64,000 bases of DNA from Azospirillum canadense. Lineage in GTDB: Bacteria > Pseudomonadota > Alphaproteobacteria > Azospirillales > Azospirillaceae. The position numbers were made by a program, and so were the translations under genes. The stretch lies in contig NZ_JAOQNG010000001.1 in assembly GCF_025961225.1 (NCBI RefSeq), positions 124,001-188,000 of the forward strand. The letters run 5' to 3'. Below, piece after piece: positions 1-11,811 of the stretch; the stretch's first letter is position 1; each line of letters starts with the position of its first letter. The notes below the pieces were generated by a model. The model did not search any database. It was not told the DNA's origin and saw only the letters and a program-made list of their open reading frames with translations.

Positions 1-609
1 GGCGAGGAACGGCAACGGCCAAACCCCTTCACGTCCCGTCCGGATGCGCCCCGCGCCGGCGCGCCGGACAACGTCGTCCCGATGCCCGGCCGCGACCGCC
101 CGGCCCAAGCCGCGTCCGCTCCCGTTTCGCCGGCCCAATCTCATGACGAGCCGGTGTCGCTGCACGCCGCGCTGGCGCAGATCGCCGCCGCTGACCCGTC
201 CTTCGACGAGAAGCATTTCCTCCAGGGCGCCTGCGGTGCCTTCGAGATGATCGTGGAGGCCTTCGCCAAGGGGGACACCGCCACGCTGCGCCCGCTGCTG
301 GCCGACGACGTCTACGACAACTTCGCCCGCGCCGTCCGCGAGCGCCAAGCCGCCGGGGAGACGCTGGAGACGCGCATCGAGCGCATCGCCGACGCCGACG
401 TGGTGGAGGCCCGTATGGACGGCCGCACCGCGCTGGTCACCGTGAAGTTCGTGTCGGAGCAGATGAATGTCGTGCGCGACCGCAACGGTGCCGTGGTTGA
501 CGGCGACCCGAACGCCGTGGTCGAGGCGGTGGACGTCTGGACATTCGCCCGCAACACCCGCGCCAGCAACCCGAACTGGTCGCTGGTCGAGACGCGCACC
601 ACGCACTGA
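1..609 (+). CDS. Tim44-like domain protein (5'-truncated by window edge)
   Basis: The reading frame is open from base 1, so the gene starts outside the window. The visible 202 codons hold a low-complexity Pro/Arg/Ala linker followed by a Tim44-like C-terminal domain from about codon 50. That domain carries the typical pattern of a helix around FEMIVEAFAKGD, a conserved LRPLLADDVY, and an NTF2-like sheet ending in a DVWTFARN-type strand. Alphaproteobacterial Tim44-like (TimA-type) proteins are membrane-anchored and related to the mitochondrial import-motor subunit; their bacterial role is not settled. The missing N-terminus would be expected to hold the membrane anchor. An mltA gene follows 29 bp downstream on the same strand, a common alphaproteobacterial order. 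Confidence 0.85.
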   Translation, partial: GEERQRPNPFTSRPDAPRAGAPDNVVPMPGRDRPAQAASAPVSPAQSHDEPVSLHAALAQIAAADPSFDEKHFLQGACGAFEMIVEAFAKGDTATLRPLLADDVYDNFARAVRERQAAGETLETRIERIADADVVEARMDGRTALVTVKFVSEQMNVVRDRNGAVVDGDPNAVVEAVDVWTFARNTRASNPNWSLVETRTTH

Positions 610-638
610 TTACGACCCGCACTGATCACGACGTCTTG

Positions 639-1841
<1,203 letters not shown>

Positions 1842-1863
1842 AGGGTCTTTTTCGGCGAGCGAA

Positions 1864-1974
1864 GTGGTCGTGTTGGGCCCCCACCCTGACCCTCCCCAAC
1901 TTCGCGGGGGAGGGGATTTCTCCTCCCCCCGTCGAAGATGGGGGGAGGTCGGGAGGGGGGCCCAGCGCAACCAC
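1864..1974. repeat. GC-rich palindromic intergenic repeat, copy 1
   Basis: This intergenic block begins GTGGTCGTGTTGGGCCCCCA and ends with the approximate reverse complement (GGGGGGCCCAGCGCAACCAC). Inside are matched C-runs and G-runs, so the whole can fold as one long hairpin. Related blocks occur at 9845-10082, 26196-26285, 43079-43275 and, shorter, 58363-58437. All lie in non-coding gaps just after a gene. This copy lacks the nested cloverleaf seen in the 9.9 kb and 43.2 kb copies. Confidence 0.8.
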
Positions 1975-1988
1975 GTCTCGCAAACAGC

Positions 1989-2019
1989 AAGGGCGCCGGG
2001 GTTTCCCCTCGGCGCCCTT
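1989..2019. terminator. Hairpin between convergent mltA and HIT genes
   Basis: A stem AAGGGCGCCG...CGGCGCCCTT with a TTTC loop and one bulged base lies between two convergent genes. It lacks a long T-run on either side, so it may act as a weak bidirectional terminator or simply as an mRNA 3'-end hairpin. Confidence 0.5.
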
Positions 2020-2043
2020 CATGTTTCACGTGGATCACCCGGC

Positions 2044-2412
2044 TCAGGCCGGGTTCAGCATCCGGCCGAGGTGGCGTCCGGCGAAGACGTGGATGTGGAG
2101 GTGCGGGACCTCCTGGTTCGCGTCGGGGCCGCAGTTGGACAGGATGCGGTAGCCGGGCTCGGCGGCGCCGGCCTGGCGCGCGACCTCGCCGACGGCGCGG
2201 AACAGGCCGGCGATCTCCGCCTCGGTCGCGCGGGCGGTGAAGTCGTCCATGTCCACATAGGCCCCCTTGGGGATCACCAGGATGTGGGTCGGGGCCAGCG
2301 GGTTGATGTCGTGGAAGGCGAGCGCGTGCTCCGTCTCCATGACCTTCTTGCAGGGGATTTCGCCGCGCAGGATGCGGGCGAAGACGTTGTTGCTGTCGTA
2401 GGTTCGGGCCAT
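2044..2412 (-). CDS. HIT family protein (HinT-like)
   Basis: This 122-residue histidine-triad protein hydrolyses nucleoside phosphoramidates and related adenylylated compounds. The catalytic HIT motif HLHIHVF and the upstream ARILRGEIPCKKV segment of HinT proteins are both present at full length. The frame is open further upstream, but ATG at 2412 is preceded by GGGAGAGA at proper spacing, and the resulting length matches what I recall as ORF122 next to hisE in A. brasilense. It lies 13 bp after hisE and is likely the last gene of the his operon. Confidence 0.92.
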   Translation of the reverse strand: MARTYDSNNVFARILRGEIPCKKVMETEHALAFHDINPLAPTHILVIPKGAYVDMDDFTARATEAEIAGLFRAVGEVARQAGAAEPGYRILSNCGPDANQEVPHLHIHVFAGRHLGRMLNPA

Positions 2413-2425
2413 CGGTCTCTCTCCC

Positions 2426-2765
2426 TTATGCCTTGCGCGCCTTTTTCTCGGCAATGCCGCTGGTGCCCTCGCGCTGGGCCAGCTTTTCCCATACCTCGGC
2501 CGGTTCCAGCCCGGCGTCGGCCCACAGCACCATCAGGTGGTAGAGCAGATCGGCGGATTCCGAGGCGAGCGCCGCCTTGTCGCCGCGCACCGCCTCCAGG
2601 ATGGCCTCCACCGCCTCCTCGCCAACCTTTTGGGCGATCTTGGAGGTGCCGCGGCTGAACAGCTTGGCGGTGTAGGAGGTCTCCGGGTCGGCGCCCTTGC
2701 GCGCCTGGACGGTGGCGAACAGGCGGTCCAGAACCTCCGCGTTCACCGCCTTGGACTTCTTGTCG

Positions 2766-2773
<8 letters not shown>
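2426..2773 (-). CDS. hisE: Phosphoribosyl-ATP pyrophosphatase
   Basis: HisE hydrolyses phosphoribosyl-ATP to phosphoribosyl-AMP, the second step of histidine synthesis. The protein is 115 residues with the all-alpha NTP-pyrophosphatase fold: the metal-binding pattern [13 protein letters not shown] and ESADLLYHL are both present. It is a stand-alone enzyme, not fused to HisI; no hisI lies in the window. Its start overlaps the end of hisF by 8 bp, indicating translational coupling. Confidence 0.96.
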
Positions 2774-3550
<777 letters not shown>

Positions 3551-3551
<1 letters not shown>

Positions 3552-4300
3552 CAGTCGGCATCCCCGGAGACGGTGTTGGAGGACAGCAGCTCCAGCGCTT
3601 CCTTCGGCTCGATCCGGCCGTCGTACAGCGCGCGGCCGCAGATGACGCCCTGGATGCCCGTGTGCTCTTCCCGCTTCAGCGCGACCAGGTCGTCGATGGA
3701 CGACACGCCGCCCGACGCGATCACCGGCGTGGTCAGGTGGAAGGCGAGGTCGGAGGTCGCCTCCACGTTCACGCCGCCCATGGCGCCGTCGCGGTTGATG
3801 TCGGTGTAGATGATGGCGGCCACGCCGCTGTCCTCGAACTTCAGCGCCAGATCCAGCGCCCGGATGGTCGAGGTCTCGGCCCAGCCGGCGACGGCCACGA
3901 AGCCCTCGCGCGCGTCGATGCCGACGGCGACCTTGCCCGGGAACTCCCGGCAGGCCTCCTTGACCAGCTCCGGCTCGCGCAGCGCCACGGTGCCCAGGAT
4001 GACGCGGCTGATGCCCTTCTCCAGCCACATGCCGATGGTCTTCAGGTCGCGGATGCCGCCGCCCAGCTGCACCGGGATGTCGACGGCGCCGAGGATGCCC
4101 TCCACGGCCCCCCCGTTGACCGGCTTGCCCTCGAAGGCGCCGTTCAGGTCGACCAGGTGGAGCCACTCGAAGCCCTGGCTTTGGAACAGGCGGGCCTGCT
4201 CGGCCGGGTCCGTGTTGAAGACGGTCGCCTGGCTCATCTCACCACGCAGGAGCCGGACGCAGGCACCGTCTTTCAGGTCGATGGCGGGATAGATGATCAT
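3551..4300 (-). CDS. hisA: ProFAR isomerase
   Basis: HisA (249 residues, TIM barrel paralogous to HisF) performs the Amadori isomerisation of ProFAR to PRFAR. It begins [20 protein letters not shown] with the catalytic Asp in PAIDL. The QLGGGIRDL phosphate loop, the second-half catalytic Asp in [10 protein letters not shown] and [11 protein letters not shown] are present. The start ATG follows the GNAT gene by 14 bp; the 3' end overlaps hisF. Confidence 0.97.
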
Positions 4301-4314
4301 CGCGGTGTCTCGTC

Positions 4315-4857
4315 CTATGGCGTGTCGGGGGGCGTGTCGGGGGTGAGGTCCTTGGCGTAGAAGTGTCCGGCAAGCCGATGGCCGTCCACCAGCGCATAAA
4401 AGGGGTGGGTGCCCCAGCGCTTGAACCCAAGATCCTCGTAGAGCCGGATGGCGGCGTCCTGCGTCTCGCGCACGTCGAGGTTCAGGACCCGGAAACCGGC
4501 GGTGCGGGCCTCCGCCTCCACCGCCTGGGTCAGGCTGCGGGCGAGGCCGTGGCCGCGTGCCCAGGGGGCGACGAAGCTGGTGGTCAGGCTGGCGGCGTGG
4601 GCCTGCGCCTCGTTGTTGCGCGCCGGCTTCACCAACTGGGCGGAGCCGGCGATGACGCCGTCCAGCCGCGCCACGAACAGGATGCGCTCCGGCACGACCA
4701 GGACGCCCTTCCAGTAGCGCTCCATGATGTCGCGCGACGGCGGGGCGACCCAGCCGAAGCCGCCGCCGACCTTGATGGCGTCGTCCGCGGCGTCGCACAG
4801 GTCGTGCAGGTCGCCGGTCTTCAGCGCTTCGACGCGCTCGATGGCGATCTCCGCCAT
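4315..4857 (-). CDS. GNAT family N-acetyltransferase inside the his operon
   Basis: A 180-residue single-domain GNAT protein. The acetyl-CoA-binding motif A appears as [19 protein letters not shown], followed by [23 protein letters not shown], which is the motif B region. The substrate is unknown. It lies 3 bp after hisH and 14 bp before hisA in the same direction, so it is almost certainly part of the his transcript. It is not an enzyme of the histidine pathway; a similar extra ORF between hisH and hisA has been described for A. brasilense. The family call is secure, the function is not. Confidence 0.88.
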   Translation of the reverse strand: MAEIAIERVEALKTGDLHDLCDAADDAIKVGGGFGWVAPPSRDIMERYWKGVLVVPERILFVARLDGVIAGSAQLVKPARNNEAQAHAASLTTSFVAPWARGHGLARSLTQAVEAEARTAGFRVLNLDVRETQDAAIRLYEDLGFKRWGTHPFYALVDGHRLAGHFYAKDLTPDTPPDTP

Positions 4858-4860
4858 GGG

Positions 4861-5505
4861 TTACACCCGCCAGGTCAGGAAGTTGGCGACCAGAGCCAAG
4901 CCGGTCGCCTGGCTCTTTTCCGGGTGGAACTGGGTGCCCACCAAGTTGTCGCGCCCGATCACCGCGGCGAACGGCCCGCCATAATCGGCGGTGGCGATCA
5001 CATCGTCCGGGTTCTCCACCGCAAAGCGGTAGGAGTGGACGAAATAGGCGTGCGCGCGGTCGGGCAGTCCGGCCAGGATCGGGTGCGGCCGGCGGATGTC
5101 CAACTCGTTCCAGCCCATGTGCGGAATTTTCAGGCTGGCGTCGGCCGGCTCCAGCTTGGCGACCTCACCCTTGATCCAGCCCAGCCCCTCGGTGACGCCA
5201 TACTCGCGCCCGCGCTCGGCCATCAGCTGCATGCCGACGCAGATGCCGAGGAAGGGGCGGGCCTTGACGTGCACCACCTCCTCCAGCGCGTCGAGCATGC
5301 CCGGCACCTCGGACAGGCCGCGCTTGCAGTCGGCGAAGGCGCCGACGCCCGGCAGCACGACGCGGTCGGCCTTGCGCACCGCGTCGGCGTCGGAGGTCAC
5401 CAGAACCTGGACACTTGCGTGGGACTCCGCCGCCGCACGCTCCAGCGCCTTGGCGGCGGAACGCAGGTTGCCGGAGCCGTAATCGATCAGCGCAACGGTT
5501 TCCAT
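4861..5505 (-). CDS. hisH: Imidazole glycerol phosphate synthase glutaminase subunit
   Basis: HisH (214 residues) is the class I glutamine amidotransferase that supplies ammonia to HisF. The catalytic triad is visible: Cys89 in LGICVGMQ, and His194 and Glu196 in QFHPEKSQ. The oxyanion-strand motif [12 protein letters not shown] is also intact. The ATG follows hisB by 30 bp, and the order hisB-hisH-(GNAT)-hisA-hisF-hisE keeps the two synthase subunits in one transcript. Confidence 0.96.
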   Translation of the reverse strand: METVALIDYGSGNLRSAAKALERAAAESHASVQVLVTSDADAVRKADRVVLPGVGAFADCKRGLSEVPGMLDALEEVVHVKARPFLGICVGMQLMAERGREYGVTEGLGWIKGEVAKLEPADASLKIPHMGWNELDIRRPHPILAGLPDRAHAYFVHSYRFAVENPDDVIATADYGGPFAAVIGRDNLVGTQFHPEKSQATGLALVANFLTWRV

Positions 5506-5535
5506 GGAACGAAAGCTTTCAGCAAAGAACCGGCT

Positions 5536-6159
5536 TCAGAGGGACCCGCCGAGAGTCCCCTTGGTGGAGGGCACGGCGTCGCGCTTGCGCGGGTCGATTT
5601 CAATCGCGGCGCGCACCGCGCGGGCAAGCGCCTTGTAGCAGCTTTCCACGATGTGGTGGTTGTTTTCGCCGTAGAGGTTTTCAACGTGAAGAGTCACGCC
5701 GGCGGCCATGGCGAAGGCCTGGAACCACTCGCGGAACAGCTCCGTGTCCATGTCGCCGATCTTGTCGCGGCTGAAATTCACCTTCCAGATCAGGTAGGGC
5801 CGGTTGGAGAAGTCCAACGCGACGCGCGTCAGCGTCTCGTCCATGGGGATGTAGGAATGGCCATAGCGCTGGATGCCCTTGCGGTCGCCCAGAGCCTTGG
5901 CGACGGCCTGGCCGATGGCGATGCCGCTGTCCTCGGTCGTGTGGTGCGCGTCGATGTGCAGGTCGCCTTCGGCCAGGACCGTCAGGTCCATCAGGCTGTG
6001 GCGCGACAGCTGCTCCAGCATGTGGTCGAGAAAGCCGACCCCCGTCTTCACGTCGTAGACGCCGGTGCCGTCTAGGTTCACGGCAACCCGGATGCGGGTC
6101 TCGGTGGTGTTCCGCTCGATCGAGGCGCGGCGGCCGCCATTGGCAGGGCTCTGGTCCAT
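5536..6159 (-). CDS. hisB: Imidazoleglycerol-phosphate dehydratase
   Basis: Monofunctional HisB (207 residues) dehydrates imidazole-glycerol phosphate to imidazole-acetol phosphate. It shows the duplicated manganese-binding His motifs ([25 protein letters not shown] and [13 protein letters not shown]). It lacks the histidinol-phosphatase domain found in enterobacterial HisB. The frame extends upstream to 6324, but ATG at 6159 ([18 protein letters not shown]) gives the normal family length. It is the first gene of the leftward his operon and diverges from the lipoprotein gene at 6307; I saw no convincing his attenuator in the 147-bp gap. Confidence 0.95.
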   Translation of the reverse strand: MDQSPANGGRRASIERNTTETRIRVAVNLDGTGVYDVKTGVGFLDHMLEQLSRHSLMDLTVLAEGDLHIDAHHTTEDSGIAIGQAVAKALGDRKGIQRYGHSYIPMDETLTRVALDFSNRPYLIWKVNFSRDKIGDMDTELFREWFQAFAMAAGVTLHVENLYGENNHHIVESCYKALARAVRAAIEIDPRKRDAVPSTKGTLGGSL

Positions 6160-6247
6160 GGAGTCGGTATTTAGCAGGAAGCGCGCCCCCACGCCAGCGG
6201 CGCACGGCCGGTATTCGCGGGGAAAGGGCGTGGGATCGGCGCCGACG

Positions 6248-6276
6248 TTGCCGACCGTGCGTGTGCCGGCTATCAT
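6248..6276 (+). promoter_or_regulatory. Candidate sigma-70-type promoter for the lipoprotein gene
   Basis: TTGCCG and TATCAT are separated by 17 bp. They end 30 bp before the ATG at 6307 and lie in the divergent gap with hisB. The call rests on consensus similarity only. Confidence 0.45.
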
Positions 6277-6306
6277 CATGCACACGTAGGACGAGCATAA
6301 CCGAAT

Positions 6307-7824
6307 ATGCCATTGTTCCGACATCGCTTTTTAACGCTGGCCGTGGCACTTCTGCTGGCCGCCTGCGCCACGGGCGGCGACCGGCCGCAACCGCCCGGCG
6401 CCCCACCGGTGGCGCGCGGCTCGACGGAGCCGGTCCGCTTCGACGATCTCTCCCTCGGCTCCATGCGCCGGGGCACACGGATCGGGAGCTACGTCTGGAG
6501 CGTGGAGTGCTGGCCGCCCTACGAGGACGTCTATTGGACGAGCGCGCGGAGCCTGCACGAGAACTCCACCTTCACGGAGCGCTTCGCGGAGGTGCTGGGC
6601 GACGCCGGCTTCGACGTGGCCGGGCGCGTCGCCGGCGACCACGAGCGCGGCCTGGACCGCAACCGCGCCCGCTACGTCGTCCAGGGTGACCTGCGCGGCA
6701 TCGACCTGGAGCTGTGCCGCCGCCGCAACTGGCTGACGCTGGGTGACAAGGGCGTGTCCGGCACCGGCAGCGTCCGGGTTGACTGGTTGGTCTACGAGGT
6801 GGCGACCGGGCGGCTCGTCCACCGCGTCGCGACCAGCGGCGTGGCCCGGAACGGCACCGGGGTGCCGCAGGGCGACGTCCTGCTGATCGAGGAGGCCTTC
6901 AGCACCGCCGCGGAAGCGCTGGGCGCCGACCCTGGCTTCCGCGCCGCCGTGTCGCGGGGGAGTGGGCTTGTGTCAACCGGCCCCGCGGCGCCGTCACGAG
7001 TGTCAAGTCGACCGCTTGCGTCAACAATCCCCCTTGTGTCAATTGACGAACCGTCAAGTCCGGGTTTCGTCAACCCGGGCGGAGCGTCAAGCGGTGGGCC
7101 GCACCTGGCGCCGCTCACACCACAGCCCGCGGCGCTGGCCGTGCGCGGTCCCGCCCCGGCGGACGGCTACGCCGACGACCCAGCGGCTCCCGTTTCCGCC
7201 GCCCTGGTGCGGGTGGGGGAGGGGAGGGGCGTCGTGATCGGGGAGTTGGACGGCCAAGCGGTGATCCTAGCGACGCTGGCCGGGCTCGACACGATGGTTG
7301 CCGTTCACCCCGCGCCGGGCGTGGCCCTCAATGGTGTGGTCGTGGCGCGCGACGCGGCGAGTGGGACTTCGCTGGTCCGGGTGCCGGCCCGCCTGACCGC
7401 CGCTCCCCTGCGCGGCGGCGAGGCCGCGGTCAGCGAGCCCGTAACGGTGCTGGCGAAGACCGGGGACGTCGCCTCCTCCGGCATGGTGGCTTCCCTCCGC
7501 CCCGACCCGCGCAGCGGTCTGGACCTGATCCAGGTGGAACTTGACGATATGGACCGCGAACCGGCCCCCGGCGCGCTACTGGTGGACGAAGCGGGGAACC
7601 TGCTCGGTTTCGGCCACGGACCGGCGGTCCCCGGCGGTGCGCACGGCTTGTCCGCCTTCCTGCCCATAGGGCCGATGTTGACACGACTGGGCGTGGAGTT
7701 GACACAAGCCCCCGCGGGAGCGCCGACACGCGCGTCCGCTGCCCGTCTTCGGGCACCTCTTCGGGCCCGTCTTCGAGCCCAGGGGGACAGGAGTCTTGAC
7801 GGGGACCGGCCTCCCCCCACATAG
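6307..7824 (+). CDS. Putative lipoprotein with Ser/Pro linker and degenerate protease-like C-terminal domain
   Basis: A 505-residue protein of no family I recognise firmly. A signal peptide ends in a lipobox ([10 protein letters not shown], Cys20), so it is probably a periplasm-facing lipoprotein. Residues ~35-215 form one globular domain, with possible disulfide cysteines in VECWPPY and ELCRRRNW. A Ser/Pro/Gly-rich linker (about 218-265) follows. A C-terminal beta-rich domain (about 295-480) resembles the barrel of trypsin-like proteases: [20 protein letters not shown], then [14 protein letters not shown] where an active enzyme would have the Asp region. I see no His-Asp-Ser triad, so it is probably not catalytic. 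The DNA coding for the linker is packed with GTCAA motifs. Confidence 0.7.
   Translation: MPLFRHRFLTLAVALLLAACATGGDRPQPPGAPPVARGSTEPVRFDDLSLGSMRRGTRIGSYVWSVECWPPYEDVYWTSARSLHENSTFTERFAEVLGDAGFDVAGRVAGDHERGLDRNRARYVVQGDLRGIDLELCRRRNWLTLGDKGVSGTGSVRVDWLVYEVATGRLVHRVATSGVARNGTGVPQGDVLLIEEAFSTAAEALGADPGFRAAVSRGSGLVSTGPAAPSRVSSRPLASTIPLVSIDEPSSPGFVNPGGASSGGPHLAPLTPQPAALAVRGPAPADGYADDPAAPVSAALVRVGEGRGVVIGELDGQAVILATLAGLDTMVAVHPAPGVALNGVVVARDAASGTSLVRVPARLTAAPLRGGEAAVSEPVTVLAKTGDVASSGMVASLRPDPRSGLDLIQVELDDMDREPAPGALLVDEAGNLLGFGHGPAVPGGAHGLSAFLPIGPMLTRLGVELTQAPAGAPTRASAARLRAPLRARLRAQGDRSLDGDRPPPT
6967..7091. repeat. Cluster of seven GTCAA / CTTGYGTCAAC motifs
   Basis: GTCAA occurs at 6973, 7003, 7021, 7039, 7053, 7070 and 7087 on the + strand, spaced 30, 18, 18, 14, 17 and 17 bp. 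Three of them are extended as CTTG(T/C)GTCAA(C/T): 6967-6977, 7015-7025 and 7033-7043, the last forming the palindrome GTCAATTGAC. Reverse copies occur at 7678-7682 and 7698-7708 in the same gene. The cluster codes for the Ser-rich linker of the lipoprotein. The same motif clusters at 17143-17419. Confidence 0.65.
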
Positions 7825-7884
7825 ACCCGTGACCCAATGTGCCTTTACCGGGCACGGTCACCTTACCTTTCGAACACGGTCCCA

Positions 7885-8433
7885 ATGACATCGCACGATC
7901 CCATCCAGTGGCACGGCACCACCATCCTGTCGGTCCGCAAGAACGGCCAGGTGGTGATCGCCGGCGACGGTCAGGTGTCCGTCGGCCAGACGGTCATGAA
8001 ATCGAACGCCCGCAAGGTGCGCTGGCTCGCCGGCGGCACCGTGATGGCGGGCTTCGCCGGCGCCACCGCGGACGCGTTGACCCTGTTCGAGCGTCTGGAA
8101 GCGAAGCTGGAGCAGCATCCCGGCCAGCTGACCCGCGCCTGCGTGGAGATGGCCAAGGACTGGCGCACCGACCGATACCTGCGGCGGTTGGAGGCCATGA
8201 TGGCCGTTGCCGACCGCCACGTCAGCCTGATCCTGACCGGCAACGGCGACGTGCTGGAACCGGAGGACGGGCTGATCGGCATCGGCTCGGGCGGTGCCTT
8301 CGCCCTGTCGGCGGCGCGCGCGCTGATCGACGTCGAGGGTTTGGACGCGGAGGCCGTGGCCCGCAAGGCGATGAAGATCGCCGCCGGCATCTGCGTCTAC
8401 ACCAACGAGAACGTCACCCTCGAAAAGATCTGA
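7885..8433 (+). CDS. hslV: ATP-dependent protease proteolytic subunit HslV
   Basis: HslV is the threonine peptidase of the HslVU (ClpQY) proteasome-like complex in the cytoplasm. The 182-residue protein has the N-terminal-nucleophile motif [10 protein letters not shown]; Thr following the short propeptide is the catalytic residue after processing. The GDGQVSVG and [11 protein letters not shown] motifs are present, as is the [14 protein letters not shown] segment. The frame opens at 7837, but ATG at 7885 gives the usual length with only a short propeptide. It precedes hslU by 15 bp, forming the standard hslVU operon. Confidence 0.96.
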   Translation: MTSHDPIQWHGTTILSVRKNGQVVIAGDGQVSVGQTVMKSNARKVRWLAGGTVMAGFAGATADALTLFERLEAKLEQHPGQLTRACVEMAKDWRTDRYLRRLEAMMAVADRHVSLILTGNGDVLEPEDGLIGIGSGGAFALSAARALIDVEGLDAEAVARKAMKIAAGICVYTNENVTLEKI

Positions 8434-8448
8434 TCGCGTCCCATTCCG

Positions 8449-9837
8449 ATGACCACCTCCCACCCCCAGCCCGGGTCCGCCGCCATGACCGCCGCTTCCT
8501 CCACCGGCTCCGCCGCGTCCAGCACCGCCGCCTTCAGCCCGCGCGAGATCGTGTCGGAGCTTGACCGCTACATCGTCGGCCAGCACGAGGCCAAGCGCGC
8601 GGTTGCCATCGCGCTGCGCAACCGCTGGCGCCGCCAGCAGCTGCCGGAGGGCCTGCGCGAGGAGGTCCTGCCGAAGAACATCCTGATGATCGGCCCGACC
8701 GGCGTCGGCAAGACCGAGATCGCCCGCCGTCTGGCGAAGCTGGCCCAGGCGCCCTTCCTGAAGGTCGAGGCGACCAAGTTCACCGAAGTCGGCTATGTCG
8801 GCCGCGACGTGGAGCAGATCGTCCGCGACTTGGTCGAGGGTGCCATTGGCATGACCAAGGAGCGCCTGCGCAAGGAGGTCGCCGCCAAGGCCGAGCTGCG
8901 CGCCGAGGAGCGGGTGGTGGACGCGCTGTGCGGCGAGAACGCCAGCCCCGAGACGCGCCAGAAGTTCCGCAAGATGCTGCGCGAGGGCACGCTGAACGAC
9001 CGCGAGATCGAGGTGCAGGTCGCCGACAGCGGCGCCGGCAGCCTGCCGACCTTCGACATCCCCGGCATGCCCGGCGCCCAGATGGGCATGCTCAACCTGA
9101 ACGACATCTTCGGCAAGGCCTTCGCCGGCCGCACCAAGCCCCGCCGCATGACCGTCCAGGAAAGCTACAACGTGCTGATGGCCGAGGAGTCGGACAAGCT
9201 CCTCGACCAGGAAAAGGTCGTTTCGGAAGCGATCCAGTCTGTGGAGCAGAACGGCATCGTCTTCCTGGACGAGATCGACAAGATCTCCGCCCGCTCCGAC
9301 TACAAGGGCGGTGCCGACGTCAGCCGCGAGGGTGTGCAGCGCGACCTGCTGCCGCTGATCGAGGGCACGACCGTCAGCACCAAGCATGGCGCGGTCAAGA
9401 CCGACCACATCCTGTTCATCGCGTCGGGCGCCTTCCACCTTGCCAAGCCGTCGGACCTCCTGCCGGAGCTGCAGGGCCGCCTGCCGATCCGCGTGGAGCT
9501 GAAGGCCCTGTCCCAGGACGACTTCAAGCGCATCCTGACCGAACCGGAAGCGAGCCTGATCAAGCAGTATAAGGCCCTGTTGAAGACGGAGGAGGTCGAC
9601 CTCGTCTTCACCGACGACGCCATCGACGAGCTGGCACGCTTGGCCGCCGACATCAACGCCACGGTGGAGAACATCGGCGCCCGCCGCCTGCACACCGTGC
9701 TGGAACGCCTGCTGGAGGAGATCAGTTTCACCGCCAGCGACAAGGCCGGCACCACCGTTACGGTCGACGCGGCCTACGTCCGCGACCAGGTGGGCGGTCT
9801 GGCAAAGAACGCCGACCTGTCGAAGTTCATTCTGTAA
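8449..9837 (+). CDS. hslU: ATP-dependent protease ATPase subunit HslU
   Basis: HslU is the AAA+ unfoldase that feeds substrates to HslV. The 462-residue protein shows Walker A ([13 protein letters not shown]), Walker B (VFLDEIDKI), the pore motif [11 protein letters not shown] and the C-terminal tail ending SKFIL that docks into HslV. The I-domain occupies roughly residues 130-255. The N-terminus carries about 25 Ser/Ala-rich residues beyond the family core; ATG at 8485 is an alternative start. It is followed by the double GC-rich repeat at 9845. Confidence 0.96.
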   Translation: MTTSHPQPGSAAMTAASSTGSAASSTAAFSPREIVSELDRYIVGQHEAKRAVAIALRNRWRRQQLPEGLREEVLPKNILMIGPTGVGKTEIARRLAKLAQAPFLKVEATKFTEVGYVGRDVEQIVRDLVEGAIGMTKERLRKEVAAKAELRAEERVVDALCGENASPETRQKFRKMLREGTLNDREIEVQVADSGAGSLPTFDIPGMPGAQMGMLNLNDIFGKAFAGRTKPRRMTVQESYNVLMAEESDKLLDQEKVVSEAIQSVEQNGIVFLDEIDKISARSDYKGGADVSREGVQRDLLPLIEGTTVSTKHGAVKTDHILFIASGAFHLAKPSDLLPELQGRLPIRVELKALSQDDFKRILTEPEASLIKQYKALLKTEEVDLVFTDDAIDELARLAADINATVENIGARRLHTVLERLLEEISFTASDKAGTTVTVDAAYVRDQVGGLAKNADLSKFIL

Positions 9838-9878
9838 GGGCTGTCGCGCCGGGCCCCTCTCCCGACCTCCCCCCACTT

Positions 9879-9942
9879 CGCTCTCGCGCAAGCGAAGCTT
9901 GCGCTGACGCGTCAGGCGGACCCTTTGGGTCCGCCGAGAGCG
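9879..9942. repeat. Nested cloverleaf-like element, unit A
   Basis: An outer stem CGCTCTC/GAGAGCG encloses three hairpins: GCGCAAGC-GAA-GCTTGCGC, the palindrome TGACGCGTCA, and GGCGGACCC-TTT-GGGTCCGCC. The same architecture with different paired bases occurs at 9988-10050 and 43169-43230. Confidence 0.75.
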
Positions 9943-9987
9943 GGGGGAGGGGCTTTGGTCGCGGAGTGGCGGAGTCCCCTCCCTCGC

Positions 9988-10050
9988 CTCTCGCGCATGC
10001 GAAGCGTGCGCTGACAGCGTCAGGCGAACGCCTTTGGCGTTCCCTGAGAG
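9988..10050. repeat. Nested cloverleaf-like element, unit B
   Basis: An outer CTCTC/GAGAG stem encloses hairpin 1, GCGCATGC-GAA-GCGTGCGC (one mismatch or G-T pair), a degenerate TGACAGCGTCA palindrome, and hairpin 3, GAACGCC-TTT-GGCGTTC. Compared with unit A, both sides of the hairpin 3 stem change together. Confidence 0.72.
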
Positions 10051-10107
10051 CCGAAGGTGGGGGAGGGTTAGGGTGGGGCCCAACTCCCGGCGCTTTCCTG
10101 AAACCCC

Positions 10108-11646
<1,539 letters not shown>

Positions 11647-11811
11647 CGGACGATCCTGTCGGGACGGGCGGGGACAATACGCACCATGGGCGGGATTCAT
11701 AGGCCCTAACGCCCGCGAAATCGACCCGAAAGGGCGGTGTGGGCAGTTCCCGGGTTGCGACCTATTATCCCACAAAGCGTCTCGGGGTATGGGCCGCCAT
11801 GACAGCTGTCG

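Larger units (their letters stand above)
9845..10082. repeat. GC-rich palindromic intergenic repeat, copy 2 (two units)
   Basis: This fills nearly the whole gap between hslU and the convergent sensor kinase gene. Two units lie in tandem, each a C-rich arm (CTCCCCCCACTTCG type) and a matching G-rich arm flanking a nested structured core (9879-9942 and 9988-10050). The outer flank ends GGGTTAGGGTGGGGCCCA, as in the 43.2 kb copy. Confidence 0.8.

Noticed and set aside
1864..2658. A 264-codon plus-strand frame after mltA
   Set aside because: It starts in the palindromic repeat and is antisense to the HIT and hisE genes.
6967..7091. CRISPR-like array
   Set aside because: The repeated unit is only 5-11 bp with irregular short spacing and lies inside a coding frame; no cas genes.
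7858..10083. A 741-codon minus-strand frame over hslVU
   Set aside because: It runs through the repeat and antisense to two clear genes; composition is that of a shadow frame.
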